A stretch of 64,000 nt of DNA from Actinokineospora alba (lineage in GTDB: Bacteria; Actinomycetota; Actinomycetes; Mycobacteriales; Pseudonocardiaceae). Below the pieces are notes generated by a model. That model made no database searches and was not told where the DNA came from. It was given only the letters and a program-made list of their open reading frames with translations. Every line of letters starts with the position of its first letter. The stretch's first letter is position 1. The stretch lies in NCBI RefSeq assembly GCF_004362515.1, contig NZ_SNXU01000001.1:3472001-3536000 (forward strand), in the 5' to 3' direction. The translations under genes and the position numbers were made by a program. This document shows, in pieces, positions 26,501-35,322 of the stretch.

Positions 26501-27852
26501 GGCTTGCGCGCCTCGTCGACACAGGGCTCGCGGGTGGTCCCACCGACAATGCTGTCGCCGTGATCAATCTGAACGCGCGCGACGTGACAGTTCGCCCAGA
26601 CAGTGACGAGACAGAGCCAGGCGACGAGTCGATCCTGGAGCGGATGCTCGACCGGATGACCGACGAGCGCTTCTGGGAATCCTGTGATTCCTGCGACCTG
26701 GCTCAGCGGTGCTACGCCTTGCACAACGCGCGGACCTTCAGCCATCCCGACGCGGGACCCCAGGCAAAACGGCGCCTGCGCCGAATCTATGAACTCACCC
26801 AGTTGCGTGGTCAGTTGCACGTCACTTTACGCGACCTGAGGTCCGGACTCGCCTTCGCTCTCACCTCTGGCCGCGATTGCGGAGAGATCCACGACCTGTA
26901 TACCGCCGGAGACCCGCAGCCCATCCTCGACAGCTTCTACTTCTCCTCCCATTTGGGCACACCGCCCGCTGCCGGTGGTCAATCCCAGGAACGGGATCGA
27001 CTTCTCACGCTGCTTCGGGAGACGGATGTAGCCCAAACTCCGCTACCGCAACTCGACCGGCGTCTCGACTATGTGGGACTGACCGCGGACGACCGCGCGC
27101 TGATCACTGTGGACGGTCGCGGTTCGTACGATCGCGAGTTGCTGGCGAGCCGGTTCAAGCAACTGGCTCGCTCGGCCGGGCTCCCCGCCCAGATCGCCGA
27201 GCATCGTAAGTACCTTGAAGCGGCGCGCAGGCTGCTGTACTTCGAGTTGCTCGACGAGGATCGCGCCGAGCGCATGCTGCCGTACCAGTCCGCGCTGCGC
27301 TTCCTCGGCCTTCTGTCGTCCCCTGGCAAAGCTGCCGCCGCACGCGACAACGTGTTGTTCGCCCTCAACAGAGGCGAGGGATTGGCCGCCCCGCAACGCA
27401 TTGGTGACGCGCTGGCACTGAAGGTGCGAAACGTGCCACAGGGCACCATCCGCAGTTACCGTGTTTTCCCGGCCGCCGGATTCACCCTGGCACCAGGCGA
27501 GCCGCTGTCCTCCCCATACATCGAAAGCGGCCGCAGTGAACTCCGTCTTCGGTACGAAGATCCCGACGGTCGGCAGGGCTCGCGCGCGGAGCTGGCCATC
27601 CGCCTCGACCTTTTCGAGATGTTGCAGCGGTTTGAGCAGGGGTACCGGCCAGGCGCCGCTGACCTGCAAGGCCGGCAGCTTGCCCTCGCGGTCTTCAAGA
27701 ACACACTGGCCGCCGTGCCGTACCAGGAGATCCTGCTCACCACCCACGGACACGATCTGCATCGAATTCGCCGCACCGAGGACAACGTCCTGCACATGGC
27801 CGACATCTCTGGCGCTGAGCCGGTAGCGGCCGAGGAGGAGAAGTGGCGCTGA
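23551..27852 (+). CDS. NERD nuclease-like / pseudokinase / Ser-Thr kinase / P-loop ATPase (MAD6/PglW-like)
   Basis: 1433 residues. Residues ~10-115 form a NERD domain (FEVDLVVVTGHAVYVIDVKG, with D-x-K). Residues ~190-465 are a kinase fold with broken motifs: HREVSPS instead of HRDxKPxN near 332, and GFDY instead of DFG, so a pseudokinase. Residues ~523-790 are a second kinase with GRPGSFGVAY, AVKLV, WHCDIKPSN near 648 and DFG in LIDFGIAK; this one looks active, with Cys in place of the HRD arginine. Residues ~870 on contain Walker A GNAGDGKT near 877, then a Cys cluster CDSCDLAQRC near 1044. NERD-kinase giants occur as PglW in BREX/Pgl and as MAD6 in MADS; the neighbours favour MADS. It probably senses infection and signals by phosphorylation. 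Confidence 0.85.
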   Translation: MGARIVAVGEAVNDAERSVIAHLRDHAPDDWTVLHSLEIPDRRELFEVDLVVVTGHAVYVIDVKGTRGRIDVVGSRWHPAGRQPFKSPLPKLRGHAKRLKTLLENARPQLSRVYTVALVVLPGRDARLVDRTPDERDLKDTVTLANLMDRLSDASVVPTDRRPVDADISRHHDAIVELVGGTSQRPSGPLRFGNWQVIERLSESQRAPGIDVLDEYRAKNALFVQGSGTVRLSVRAADPYADERARTLQLRQIGIAFEALVKLPAHPHIVGVRDFFALDDDNGYVTVYDDVPGQALRLYLDGSVDPLTVDARVRTLHHILLGLAHAHGNRIVHREVSPSTVLIAQDGRALLTGFDYAKSTTGPRDYTVSTEAWTAAESAYLAPECLNDPSKMDMAADIYAVGVMGFELLTGQPPFSSATEQLHANGELPLSQLQEAGIPAELAHWLKLLCASDPRKRLTAANALRRLKLALGAAQTPRKRLTHDSPPSPPTPPSDALPASDEPEGPRDAAFYKDLRPDFQLGTKYIVRHRLGRPGSFGVAYRAYDTIRNIDRAVKLVLHDRDSPLERLRREASVLERLGGHRHPNVVAMVDADRLPHPDSYPYLVFEFVEGKDLSEVIRAGRLGPADVLRLGLDAAMGLAHIHRLGVWHCDIKPSNLLWTDDGVKLIDFGIAKTADSSEGHTHTSPRYAPPDLDEVPADGSGYADRDVYALGITLYEAITGGLYPWENVSQPPKGVPGADPRTVFSGLSDLAPGLVEILLRTIDPHRGRRFTSAEELLRALQALDGDVRVPTTPRPESDVAAEVVGTRAKADLSRSEPPNTNAYVEHLQTLYSQSRRSNRGTRGLDPNGMSVYVETALDRELIPALGEGKHALVVITGNAGDGKTAFIERFERQVMDLDMGARFGPKRHNGSDFTLNGRTFRTNHDGSQDEGDSAGDDVLEDFFAPYAGDHSKSWSDTNETRLIAINEGRLVDFLSHRRDRFPWLARLVDTGLAGGPTDNAVAVINLNARDVTVRPDSDETEPGDESILERMLDRMTDERFWESCDSCDLAQRCYALHNARTFSHPDAGPQAKRRLRRIYELTQLRGQLHVTLRDLRSGLAFALTSGRDCGEIHDLYTAGDPQPILDSFYFSSHLGTPPAAGGQSQERDRLLTLLRETDVAQTPLPQLDRRLDYVGLTADDRALITVDGRGSYDRELLASRFKQLARSAGLPAQIAEHRKYLEAARRLLYFELLDEDRAERMLPYQSALRFLGLLSSPGKAAAARDNVLFALNRGEGLAAPQRIGDALALKVRNVPQGTIRSYRVFPAAGFTLAPGEPLSSPYIESGRSELRLRYEDPDGRQGSRAELAIRLDLFEMLQRFEQGYRPGAADLQGRQLALAVFKNTLAAVPYQEILLTTHGHDLHRIRRTEDNVLHMADISGAEPVAAEEEKWR

Positions 27853-29498
27853 CCAGCGGACATGGCAGCTTCGACCATCCAGGGTTGACCCATGTCGACT
27901 ACAAGTCCCTCGACATGGACCGGGTCCTCACGGCATTTCTCGCGCGGCTTTGGCATCGCGGCCTGCCCAGCAGGCTCAGCCGCGCCGGTGACCTCGACCT
28001 ATCCGTGTTCGTCGACCGTGTACTCGAGCACCCCGAGGTGTTTCGTGGCTTCGACCAGGAGACCACAACCCGTTGGACCAGTACCCATCTTCTCGACATG
28101 GTCAGTCGTGGCCGGGCGGGCGAGGCAGTGGCAGGCACTCGGCCGCTGCACGGCTTGGCCTACCGATTCCGCAACAGCCGCAAGTCTCGCCCATATGGCG
28201 CAGACGAGCAGTTGTACGAAATGCTGACCTTCGCCGACACCGGCGCGCTCCAGGAGCTGGTGGGTTTTTTCTTCTCCGACGTGGACCGCGCCACCGGCCA
28301 GATCACCGCGGGACCTGACACAGACGTGGAGACGCAAGCACTGCTGCATTTGGTGACCAAGGCCTACGGCGAGGTCGAGGACCGCGCTGACGAAAGCAAA
28401 CCGCGCAAGCCCCATCCGCCGCTGTGCAAGGAATCCGCGCTTCTGCTCGCCGAAGATGTGATGAAACTTCTGTATCACCGGCGGCACATGCCTCGCACGG
28501 TCCTGGTCGACTACCTCAAGGTGTTGTTCGCATTTCACTTGGCGATCTACCACCTGCGGTTAATCAAGCTGCTGCCGAAGGCTGTCGTGACCGGCTCGAT
28601 GGACCCAACGTGCGCGGAAGGTCATCTGCAGGCACGTAACGGTGGCGGCACAGCCTACCTTTGTCCCAACCGGGTTCAGCTGTTCGTCGATGTAGAAGGT
28701 ACCCCGGACACGGCAGCCGCGGTGCTGGCCGAACACAGTGTCGAAACGTGGTATCGGCGCATTCCCGCGTTCGTGCAGGCCACGTACACTGTGAAGAAGC
28801 TCGATGAGTTCGCCGAACACTTGGTGCACAAGCGGAACAAGCTCAGCTATCAGCCCGGCAGGTCCTTCTTCACGGTCGCCGAACTCCTGTCACTCCTCGG
28901 CAAGTCCCACAAATCCGCCCGCGACAGCTTTTTCGACGCCAAGTTGAACAGCGTGATGGATCAGCAAGATGAGCTACCCGCGGAGATACGGCAGATTGTC
29001 GACCTGAAGCTCGACCCCCTCACCGAGTACGTCGAAACCCTCATGTACTTCAAGGGCCACTCTCGTCGCGGATATATCGTTGAGTGCCTTGACTCGTTGA
29101 TGCTGAAGAACCGGCCTGGCGCTTTGGTGGCGCAGCCGCGCGGCAGCGGCGAGCGCCGCCGGTTCGTACTTGACGCCCGACTGCTGGAAGTCCTGCTCCA
29201 GGTGTCGCTTCTTCGGCCTGGACCCGACGGAAACTGGCGTACGGATCCGATGCGCGTCGACGATTTCCTTGCCTTGTTGCGCAACCGCTACGGCCTCCAC
29301 ATCGACCGGCTGCCCGCTGGGGACGGTTTCGCGGGCGCGCAGCTTGACGATCAGGTCGCACTGCGAGCCAATTCCGCCGCTTTCCTCCAACGCCTCCGCG
29401 AGATCGGTTACTACCAGGACATGTCAGACGCCTACCTGACGCAGACGATCACACCCCGATATGCCATCGGTCACAACGGAAGTGCTGAGCTGCGATGA
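27843..29498 (+). CDS. Defense-cluster protein of unknown fold (MAD7-like)
   Basis: 551 residues from a GTG overlapping the kinase gene by ten bases, with GAGGAGGAG just upstream. I see no catalytic motif, membrane segment or signal peptide. The sequence is helical with many charged residues. Landmarks include KESALLLAEDVMKLLYHRRH, a mid-region CPNRVQLFVDVEG, and a winged-helix-like stretch SFFTVAELLSLLGKSHKS. By size and its place between a NERD-kinase and a HerA-type ATPase it corresponds to MAD7. It may be a scaffold or DNA-binding adaptor; that is inference. The stop overlaps the next ATG (ATGA). Confidence 0.6.
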   Translation: MALTSGHGSFDHPGLTHVDYKSLDMDRVLTAFLARLWHRGLPSRLSRAGDLDLSVFVDRVLEHPEVFRGFDQETTTRWTSTHLLDMVSRGRAGEAVAGTRPLHGLAYRFRNSRKSRPYGADEQLYEMLTFADTGALQELVGFFFSDVDRATGQITAGPDTDVETQALLHLVTKAYGEVEDRADESKPRKPHPPLCKESALLLAEDVMKLLYHRRHMPRTVLVDYLKVLFAFHLAIYHLRLIKLLPKAVVTGSMDPTCAEGHLQARNGGGTAYLCPNRVQLFVDVEGTPDTAAAVLAEHSVETWYRRIPAFVQATYTVKKLDEFAEHLVHKRNKLSYQPGRSFFTVAELLSLLGKSHKSARDSFFDAKLNSVMDQQDELPAEIRQIVDLKLDPLTEYVETLMYFKGHSRRGYIVECLDSLMLKNRPGALVAQPRGSGERRRFVLDARLLEVLLQVSLLRPGPDGNWRTDPMRVDDFLALLRNRYGLHIDRLPAGDGFAGAQLDDQVALRANSAAFLQRLREIGYYQDMSDAYLTQTITPRYAIGHNGSAELR

Positions 29499-32400
29499 CT
29501 GCCGGAACCGGACTCACCGAACCCACCGCGGCTGACCTTCGTGACGCACTGGAAGGGGTTCTCGCACCGAAGCTCGCCGCCATGCTCGCCGCGCGTACGG
29601 CTGGCCACTGCATGCGAGCGACTGATGTGGACGCAGACCTCGCGGCGAACATTGTGCGCAGGCTGCGCGGTGCAGCGAGCCCGAACGCGGAGATATGTCT
29701 ACTTGGAACCGACCGCGACACATCGGATGGCAGCCCGACGCGCGACGTAACAGTCACCAGCACCAAGCTGGTCGAACTGCGCAACCGCATCGAGAGCGAC
29801 AGCCAAGCCACTGGTCCGCTGCTGGTCTTTGTGCCACCAGGCTTGCGGGTCAGCGCTGAAGACTCCTTCGGGGTGGCGACTTTCGAAGACGTGTCCCTGG
29901 CCGACGGCTATGACCTTCTAGCCGCGCGACTCCTCGATGAGGTGCCCGCGCGGCTGCGTCCTTCCGTCGACGATCTGTTTGCCGAGGTTGGTCACTTCGC
30001 CGGCGCACGCATCCGTGCTTCCTTCCTGCTGACGCTCAAGCAAAACAGTTATGACGATTACGCGGCGGGGGGAACTATCTACCACTTCGGCCTCGTACCG
30101 GACTTCGAACTCTTCACCTCACAGGGGACCGTGCGCGAGCGGGCAGGCCGCAACCGAGACCTTGTTACGAAACTGACCGAATCCACCAAATCCGACCGCC
30201 AGCGTGTGCTCGGCCTCGGATTGACTGACGCGGAATTCGCCGGAAAGCTCGCCGACTTCGCGTCACGATGCGGGCTGGACGACCCCTACGCGTGGACCCG
30301 GCGGATCGTCCTCGACCGGGAGAACTGGGGGCTATCCTTCGGTAATTGGCGCACCGCGGATCGGCGGCGGGCGACGGTGTCGGTGGAAATCCAGGACCTC
30401 GGACTCCCGCGCTCCGGCGATGTTCCGGGCGATCTTGAAAGTCATCCCGCGCTGACTGCCATTGCAGGGCAGGCGTACCTGCTGGCAGGGCATAGAGGCA
30501 CCGCGGAGATCACAGCCCAGTTCGCCGTTCAACCGGATCCTCGCAAGGTCGAGGGTCTCACCCGATTCCGCGTGGAGATCGTCTCCGAGACAGGCGGTCT
30601 GGTCGGCCGCATCGCGCACGTCTCGGTCGGCAAGACCGCCAAGCGTAGTTATAAGGCCGTGCTCCGCAAACTCACCAAGATCGACTGGGATGAGGGTTGG
30701 CATTTCGTCAAAGTCACTCCCCTCGATGAGGATGATCAGCCCCTCGACGTCGAGCCCATCGATCACGACACACCGGGTGGAGAGAGCGAACGCTTTTATG
30801 TCGTCCCCGACGCGGCTACAGAGGAACCGCCTGAACGCAGTGCGGGTCGCTATGACGGAGTCGTGCAGGCTCTTCGCACGCTTGAGTTAAGGGCGCTGGT
30901 CCAGGGCGACGACCCGACGCGCATCGCGTTGGGCGACGTCCGTTGGAAGACGGCGGGGGGTAAGAACGTCCAGCCCGTTGTCGACGCCGGTGTGAGTGGT
31001 GCGGGACGAATCGAAATCCGGTTGTCGCCTACCCTAGCCGGTCTCCAACAGAGCCTGCTCGAATCGCCGGAACGCATCGGACTCCAGCAGCTGAGCGTCT
31101 CGCCGACGGGCACTCACGACAACGGTCGCGACGGCGACGACATCCTTGAGGATTCGGTCACTGGGCGGGTCGCGGATGCCTATGGCGCTTTCATCGCCGC
31201 CCGGTCTGCGTACTTCGCGGCAGTACGCGGAGGGGAAGAGGGAACCGGCGTTCGGCCGCTTGTCATCGAAGCATGTGAACTTGCTGCGGTGCGCGACGAA
31301 CTTGCCGCGTACGCCGAGACGTATGCTGAACTCGTCGCTGCCCAACTGCAGCAGGTGGAGCGATCCGACGATCAAGAGCGCGCGTCGTCGCTGCGCCAGC
31401 TCGCGCGAATCCTGCAGACGGACTGTGTCGCTGTGTCCCTTACCGACGGGCTCGGCGAGCGGCACCATTTGATGCTCGTCTCACCGACACATCCCCTGCG
31501 CGCCTTGTGGCTTACCACGTGGGACGCACTCGGTCGGGACTGGGTCAAAAGACTCGCTCACACCGACAAGAAGAACGTCATCTCCGCGCAGGGGTCTCTT
31601 CTTGACGCACTGGCTCCGCTGGGCTTTCCCTTCGCTGTTCCCCGTCAAGACGGGCGCCTGCTTGTGGCGAGCGACAGTTTGACCCCATATTGGGGGATCT
31701 ACTTGCCCGAGGAGGTCGAGGATCCCCGCGGCTTGATCGGTAGGCTCACGTCGGCGCTCGGGCTCCCTTCGCGGCCTGCCACGGGATCGGCATCCACCGG
31801 CCTATCTGGAAAAGTTCTGGCAGATCGCGTCGAGCGCTATGTCCGTCTGCACCCATACGTTCGCACGTTGGTGATGAACGTCGTGAACCCCGGGCGCGGC
31901 GAGCTTCTGGCCGACATGCTCATCGAACTTCAGCGTCGTCCGGCGACCCGGAACCTTCACCACAACCTGCGACTCTGCGTCGGTGACCCGGAGGCGCCCG
32001 AGGCTGGAGACGCGCTGGCCGCGTTGCTCAGCTCTCAAGAGCGGATAGTGGAAGCCGAAGCAGAAGCTTTCCTGCATCCGGCCGGAACGGCACAGGAGCA
32101 GAAGCTTGTCTTCTCTGTCCGGTCCGTCGACGAATTCACCAGTTCGCCGTCATCCTTTGACGCACACCTCACTATCCTCATCGACGCCTTCGGCGGGGAG
32201 CGTTTCGAGTCTGCTGAACACAAGGACATCGCTTACGCGCCGGTGCATGGCCTCATGCAGGCCACCACCACTCGCTACTCCAACGAGGACCGGCACATCG
32301 CCTGGATCAAACAGCCGCGATACGGAACCGCGTTGCCGGTGGACGAAGCAGACGACCTGACCACGCTGCTGGGCCGGCTGCCTGCCCTCGTCGCATCCGC

Positions 32401-35044
32401 CGCCGCTACCGTGGCGACTGCCGGACGTGCCCCGCGGAACGTGCCGTGCGCGGTTTTGTCCCTCGATGTGCCGGACCGCGAATTGCTCTACCAGGCCCAC
32501 CAGGTCAGCGACTGGGTGGTGACCATCGACCGGACCTTGGGTGTTGAGTACTTCGACCACTCCGCGGGCGACGGCGGGCCCGAGTACATCATCGACTACG
32601 TGCCCCAGGGCGTAGCCGGGCTCGGCCACCAAATCATGGTCAGCTCGAAGTCCGTGGACGAGTTGCGAGCTTTGCTCATGCCCGTAGCGGAGCAACATGG
32701 ACTCAACGTCGACTCGCGCCACCTGCACACGTTCTTCGACCAGCTGCGGCAGCTCTCCGGCAATCTCGCGTTCAAGCTCGCGTCCGCGGCATCAACGCAG
32801 CGCACCGAGGTCTTCGGTCTCGCTCTGGCTCGTCTGTTTCTCGATTACCAGGGCGTACTGAACAATCAGATTGTTGTGCCTCTCGACGCCCATCCAGAGC
32901 TGTACCGCGAGCTGCGCAGGCAGGCCGAGGAATTCGGTGAGGCTCTCTCCTTCAAGCGGAGCGATCTGGCTCTGTTCCACATCGACGGAAAGACCCATGA
33001 GATCACGTGCCGCCTCATCGAGGTGAAGTGCTACACGGCCTTGCACGATGTTGGGGCGTACCAGCAACTCAAATCCAAGATCGCCGAGCAGCTCGAACAC
33101 AGTCAGCGGGTCTTGGCCGTGAACTTCGACCCGCTACGCAGTCTCCCGGACCGCGTCGATCGCGGTGTGAAGAATCTTGAGTTGTCATCGATACTTCGGT
33201 TCTACCTCGATCGCGCCTACCGGCACGGCACCATCCAGCGGTCAGTCTGTGACACCGCACACCGGTTGCTGGACTGCCTCGATGAGGGATACGAGCTGAC
33301 ATTCACCCGCAGTGGGTTGATCTTCGACCTTGCGCGGCCGGGAACAGACCGGGAACTCGACCATGGTGTGGAGTTTCACCGCGTCGGCCTTGACCTCATC
33401 ACCGAACTCATCGACGCGATCCCCACGGTCCAGAAACTACCTTCGCGGACTGGTGGTGCCCTGGATCAGACGGACGAGGACGGAGAGGCCGCAGTCAGCG
33501 ATCTCACTGATGTAGATGCTTCGTCTGCGACATGGTCTCAGGTCGACCTGCGTGTTCCTCGGATCGCGGACGCGGCATTCCGTGCCCCTCAGGACAAGGA
33601 ACACGCCCGGGAACCCGGCGTGGCTCGTGCATTCCTTCCTGACGCTCCGCACGCGGACGATGGCAGGTCGACGGTCGCACCTGCAAGGGCTCAAGAACGG
33701 CAGGAACCAGGCGATCGGGATGCCTCAGATCAGGAGGAGACGATCACGAACGGTCCACTTTACGAGGGGCCGCCAGCTGGCGAGGCCGCCGCGCCGGCGA
33801 AAGACACGCTTGCTGAAGAAGCGGCCGTCGTCGCGTCGCACATCGCGGCGGATGTGTTTCTGGGAGTCGCGCACCCATCCCCCCAGTTCGGAATCCTCGG
33901 GGATGCGGCGGGCAGGTTCATTGGTCTTGACCTCAACGAGACACACACGATCAGCCTCTTCGGCGTTCAAGGCGGCGGAAAGAGCTACACGCTGGGCAGC
34001 ATTGTGGAGGCGGCTTGTCTTCCCGCGCCCCCGGTCAACGAGCTCCCGCATCCGCTGGCAACTGTGGTCTTTCATTACAGTCAGACTCAGGACTACGCGC
34101 CGGAGTTCACCAGCATGGTGCGGCCCAATGATGTCGAGGAACAGCTGAAGACCCTTAAGGAACGCTACGGCGCGGAGCCGAGGGCGTTGGAGGATGTGGT
34201 TCTGCTCGTTCCTGTCGATCAGCTCAACCAGCGCCGAGCTGAGTACCCAGACATCGACGTACAGCCGCTGAAGTTTTCATCCAACGAACTCCAGGCTGCC
34301 CATTGGCGATTCTTGATGGGAGCGGTCGGAAACCAGTCGACATACATTCGTCAGCTGACCCAGATCATGCGGGCACACCGCAACGATCTGAGCCTCGCGG
34401 CCATCCGTCAAGGTGTCGACAGTTCAGGGTTGCCCGATCATCTCAAGAATCTCGCCCAACAACGCCTGGACCTTGCTGCGGAGTACATCGACGACTCAGT
34501 GCGCCTGACGACGTTGGTCCGCCCTGGCCGCCTCATCATCGTCGACCTGCGCGATGAGTTCATTGAGAAGGATGAAGCGCTGGGGCTGTTCGTGGTTCTG
34601 ATGCAGCTGTTCGCCGAGGCCCGTGACGGTGATCGGCACTTCAACAAGCTTGTTGTGTTCGACGAGGCGCACAAGTACATAGACAGCCCCGACTTGGTTG
34701 CAGGACTTGTCGAGACAGTCCGCGAGATGCGGCACAAGGGCATGAGCATCCTGGTCGCCAGCCAGGATCCGCCCTCGGTGCCGATTTCATTGATCGAACT
34801 GTCGGACCACATCATCTTGCACAAGTTCACCTCGCCCGCCTGGCTCAAACATCTACAGAAGGCGAACGCGGCCTTGTCCGGTCTGACCTCGGAGCAGATG
34901 TCCCGACTGCAGCCGGGAGAAGGGTTTGTGTGGGCGAGCAAATCAACGGACCCAGCCTTCACCTACGGAGCAATACGCATGCGCTTCCGGCCACGTGTCA
35001 CGCGGCATGGTGGCGCCACCAAGACGGCTGCCGGAGGCCGGTGA
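29495..35044 (+). CDS. Giant HerA/FtsK-like ATPase with embedded nuclease-like motif (MAD8-like)
   Basis: 1849 residues, coupled by ATGA to the previous gene. The first ~1100 residues have no fold I recognise; small parts (PDFELFTSQG, ISPTHPLRALWLTTWD-like text) recall DptH-type restriction proteins. Around residues 1160-1180 DLALFHIDGK is followed by RLIEVKCY, a D...(E)xK pattern compatible with a PD-(D/E)XK nuclease. The C-terminal ~370 residues are a HerA-type ATPase with Walker A GVQGGGKSYTLG near 1490 and Walker B LVVFDEAHKYID near 1720; an acidic, Pro/Ala-rich linker precedes it. The likely role is ATP-driven DNA translocation or cleavage during restriction. It is the last gene of the cluster. 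Confidence 0.82.
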   Translation: MTAGTGLTEPTAADLRDALEGVLAPKLAAMLAARTAGHCMRATDVDADLAANIVRRLRGAASPNAEICLLGTDRDTSDGSPTRDVTVTSTKLVELRNRIESDSQATGPLLVFVPPGLRVSAEDSFGVATFEDVSLADGYDLLAARLLDEVPARLRPSVDDLFAEVGHFAGARIRASFLLTLKQNSYDDYAAGGTIYHFGLVPDFELFTSQGTVRERAGRNRDLVTKLTESTKSDRQRVLGLGLTDAEFAGKLADFASRCGLDDPYAWTRRIVLDRENWGLSFGNWRTADRRRATVSVEIQDLGLPRSGDVPGDLESHPALTAIAGQAYLLAGHRGTAEITAQFAVQPDPRKVEGLTRFRVEIVSETGGLVGRIAHVSVGKTAKRSYKAVLRKLTKIDWDEGWHFVKVTPLDEDDQPLDVEPIDHDTPGGESERFYVVPDAATEEPPERSAGRYDGVVQALRTLELRALVQGDDPTRIALGDVRWKTAGGKNVQPVVDAGVSGAGRIEIRLSPTLAGLQQSLLESPERIGLQQLSVSPTGTHDNGRDGDDILEDSVTGRVADAYGAFIAARSAYFAAVRGGEEGTGVRPLVIEACELAAVRDELAAYAETYAELVAAQLQQVERSDDQERASSLRQLARILQTDCVAVSLTDGLGERHHLMLVSPTHPLRALWLTTWDALGRDWVKRLAHTDKKNVISAQGSLLDALAPLGFPFAVPRQDGRLLVASDSLTPYWGIYLPEEVEDPRGLIGRLTSALGLPSRPATGSASTGLSGKVLADRVERYVRLHPYVRTLVMNVVNPGRGELLADMLIELQRRPATRNLHHNLRLCVGDPEAPEAGDALAALLSSQERIVEAEAEAFLHPAGTAQEQKLVFSVRSVDEFTSSPSSFDAHLTILIDAFGGERFESAEHKDIAYAPVHGLMQATTTRYSNEDRHIAWIKQPRYGTALPVDEADDLTTLLGRLPALVASAAATVATAGRAPRNVPCAVLSLDVPDRELLYQAHQVSDWVVTIDRTLGVEYFDHSAGDGGPEYIIDYVPQGVAGLGHQIMVSSKSVDELRALLMPVAEQHGLNVDSRHLHTFFDQLRQLSGNLAFKLASAASTQRTEVFGLALARLFLDYQGVLNNQIVVPLDAHPELYRELRRQAEEFGEALSFKRSDLALFHIDGKTHEITCRLIEVKCYTALHDVGAYQQLKSKIAEQLEHSQRVLAVNFDPLRSLPDRVDRGVKNLELSSILRFYLDRAYRHGTIQRSVCDTAHRLLDCLDEGYELTFTRSGLIFDLARPGTDRELDHGVEFHRVGLDLITELIDAIPTVQKLPSRTGGALDQTDEDGEAAVSDLTDVDASSATWSQVDLRVPRIADAAFRAPQDKEHAREPGVARAFLPDAPHADDGRSTVAPARAQERQEPGDRDASDQEETITNGPLYEGPPAGEAAAPAKDTLAEEAAVVASHIAADVFLGVAHPSPQFGILGDAAGRFIGLDLNETHTISLFGVQGGGKSYTLGSIVEAACLPAPPVNELPHPLATVVFHYSQTQDYAPEFTSMVRPNDVEEQLKTLKERYGAEPRALEDVVLLVPVDQLNQRRAEYPDIDVQPLKFSSNELQAAHWRFLMGAVGNQSTYIRQLTQIMRAHRNDLSLAAIRQGVDSSGLPDHLKNLAQQRLDLAAEYIDDSVRLTTLVRPGRLIIVDLRDEFIEKDEALGLFVVLMQLFAEARDGDRHFNKLVVFDEAHKYIDSPDLVAGLVETVREMRHKGMSILVASQDPPSVPISLIELSDHIILHKFTSPAWLKHLQKANAALSGLTSEQMSRLQPGEGFVWASKSTDPAFTYGAIRMRFRPRVTRHGGATKTAAGGR

Positions 35045-35076
35045 ATTCGGCGACTTTGACAGCTCGGCAAGTCGTC

Positions 35077-35280
35077 CTATGCGAAGAGTTCGCGGATGTC
35101 CTCCACGTCCAGACTCGCGCCGAACATGTTGCCGTCGTCCATGACGCTGGTGAACAGGTCGGCTTTGCGTGCCTTGAGGAGCATCACCTTCTCCTCGATG
35201 GTGTCCTTGGCGATGAGCCGGTACACCATGACGTTGCGGGTCTGGCCGATGCGGTGGGTCCGGTCGACGGCCTGTGCCTC
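35077..35280 (-). pseudogene. C-terminal stub of a SNF2-family helicase
   Basis: Read on the minus strand, 67 residues end in a TAG at 35077-35079. They contain EAQAVDRTHRIGQTR, the diagnostic helicase motif VI of SNF2 proteins, then VMVYRLIAKDTIEEK and a closing DVEDIRELFA typical of SNF2 C-termini. Upstream of 35280 the frame meets a stop within three codons and the homology ends abruptly, so the remaining ~900 residues are gone. The stub opposes the defense cluster and lies 32 bases after its last stop. It marks the right-hand junction of the accessory region and implies loss of a second helicase-bearing locus. Confidence 0.85.
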
Positions 35281-35322
35281 GGTTGGTCAACTCCCTCAGG
35301 TGAGGGCTGACCTGGAGCAGCC

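Noticed and set aside
17663..35044. BREX/Pgl, DISARM or Dnd/Dpt system
   Set aside because: The NERD-kinase recalls PglW and the big ATPase recalls DptH, but no PglZ, PglX, drmA/B or DndC-E genes are present, while an HsdM-HsdS pair is.
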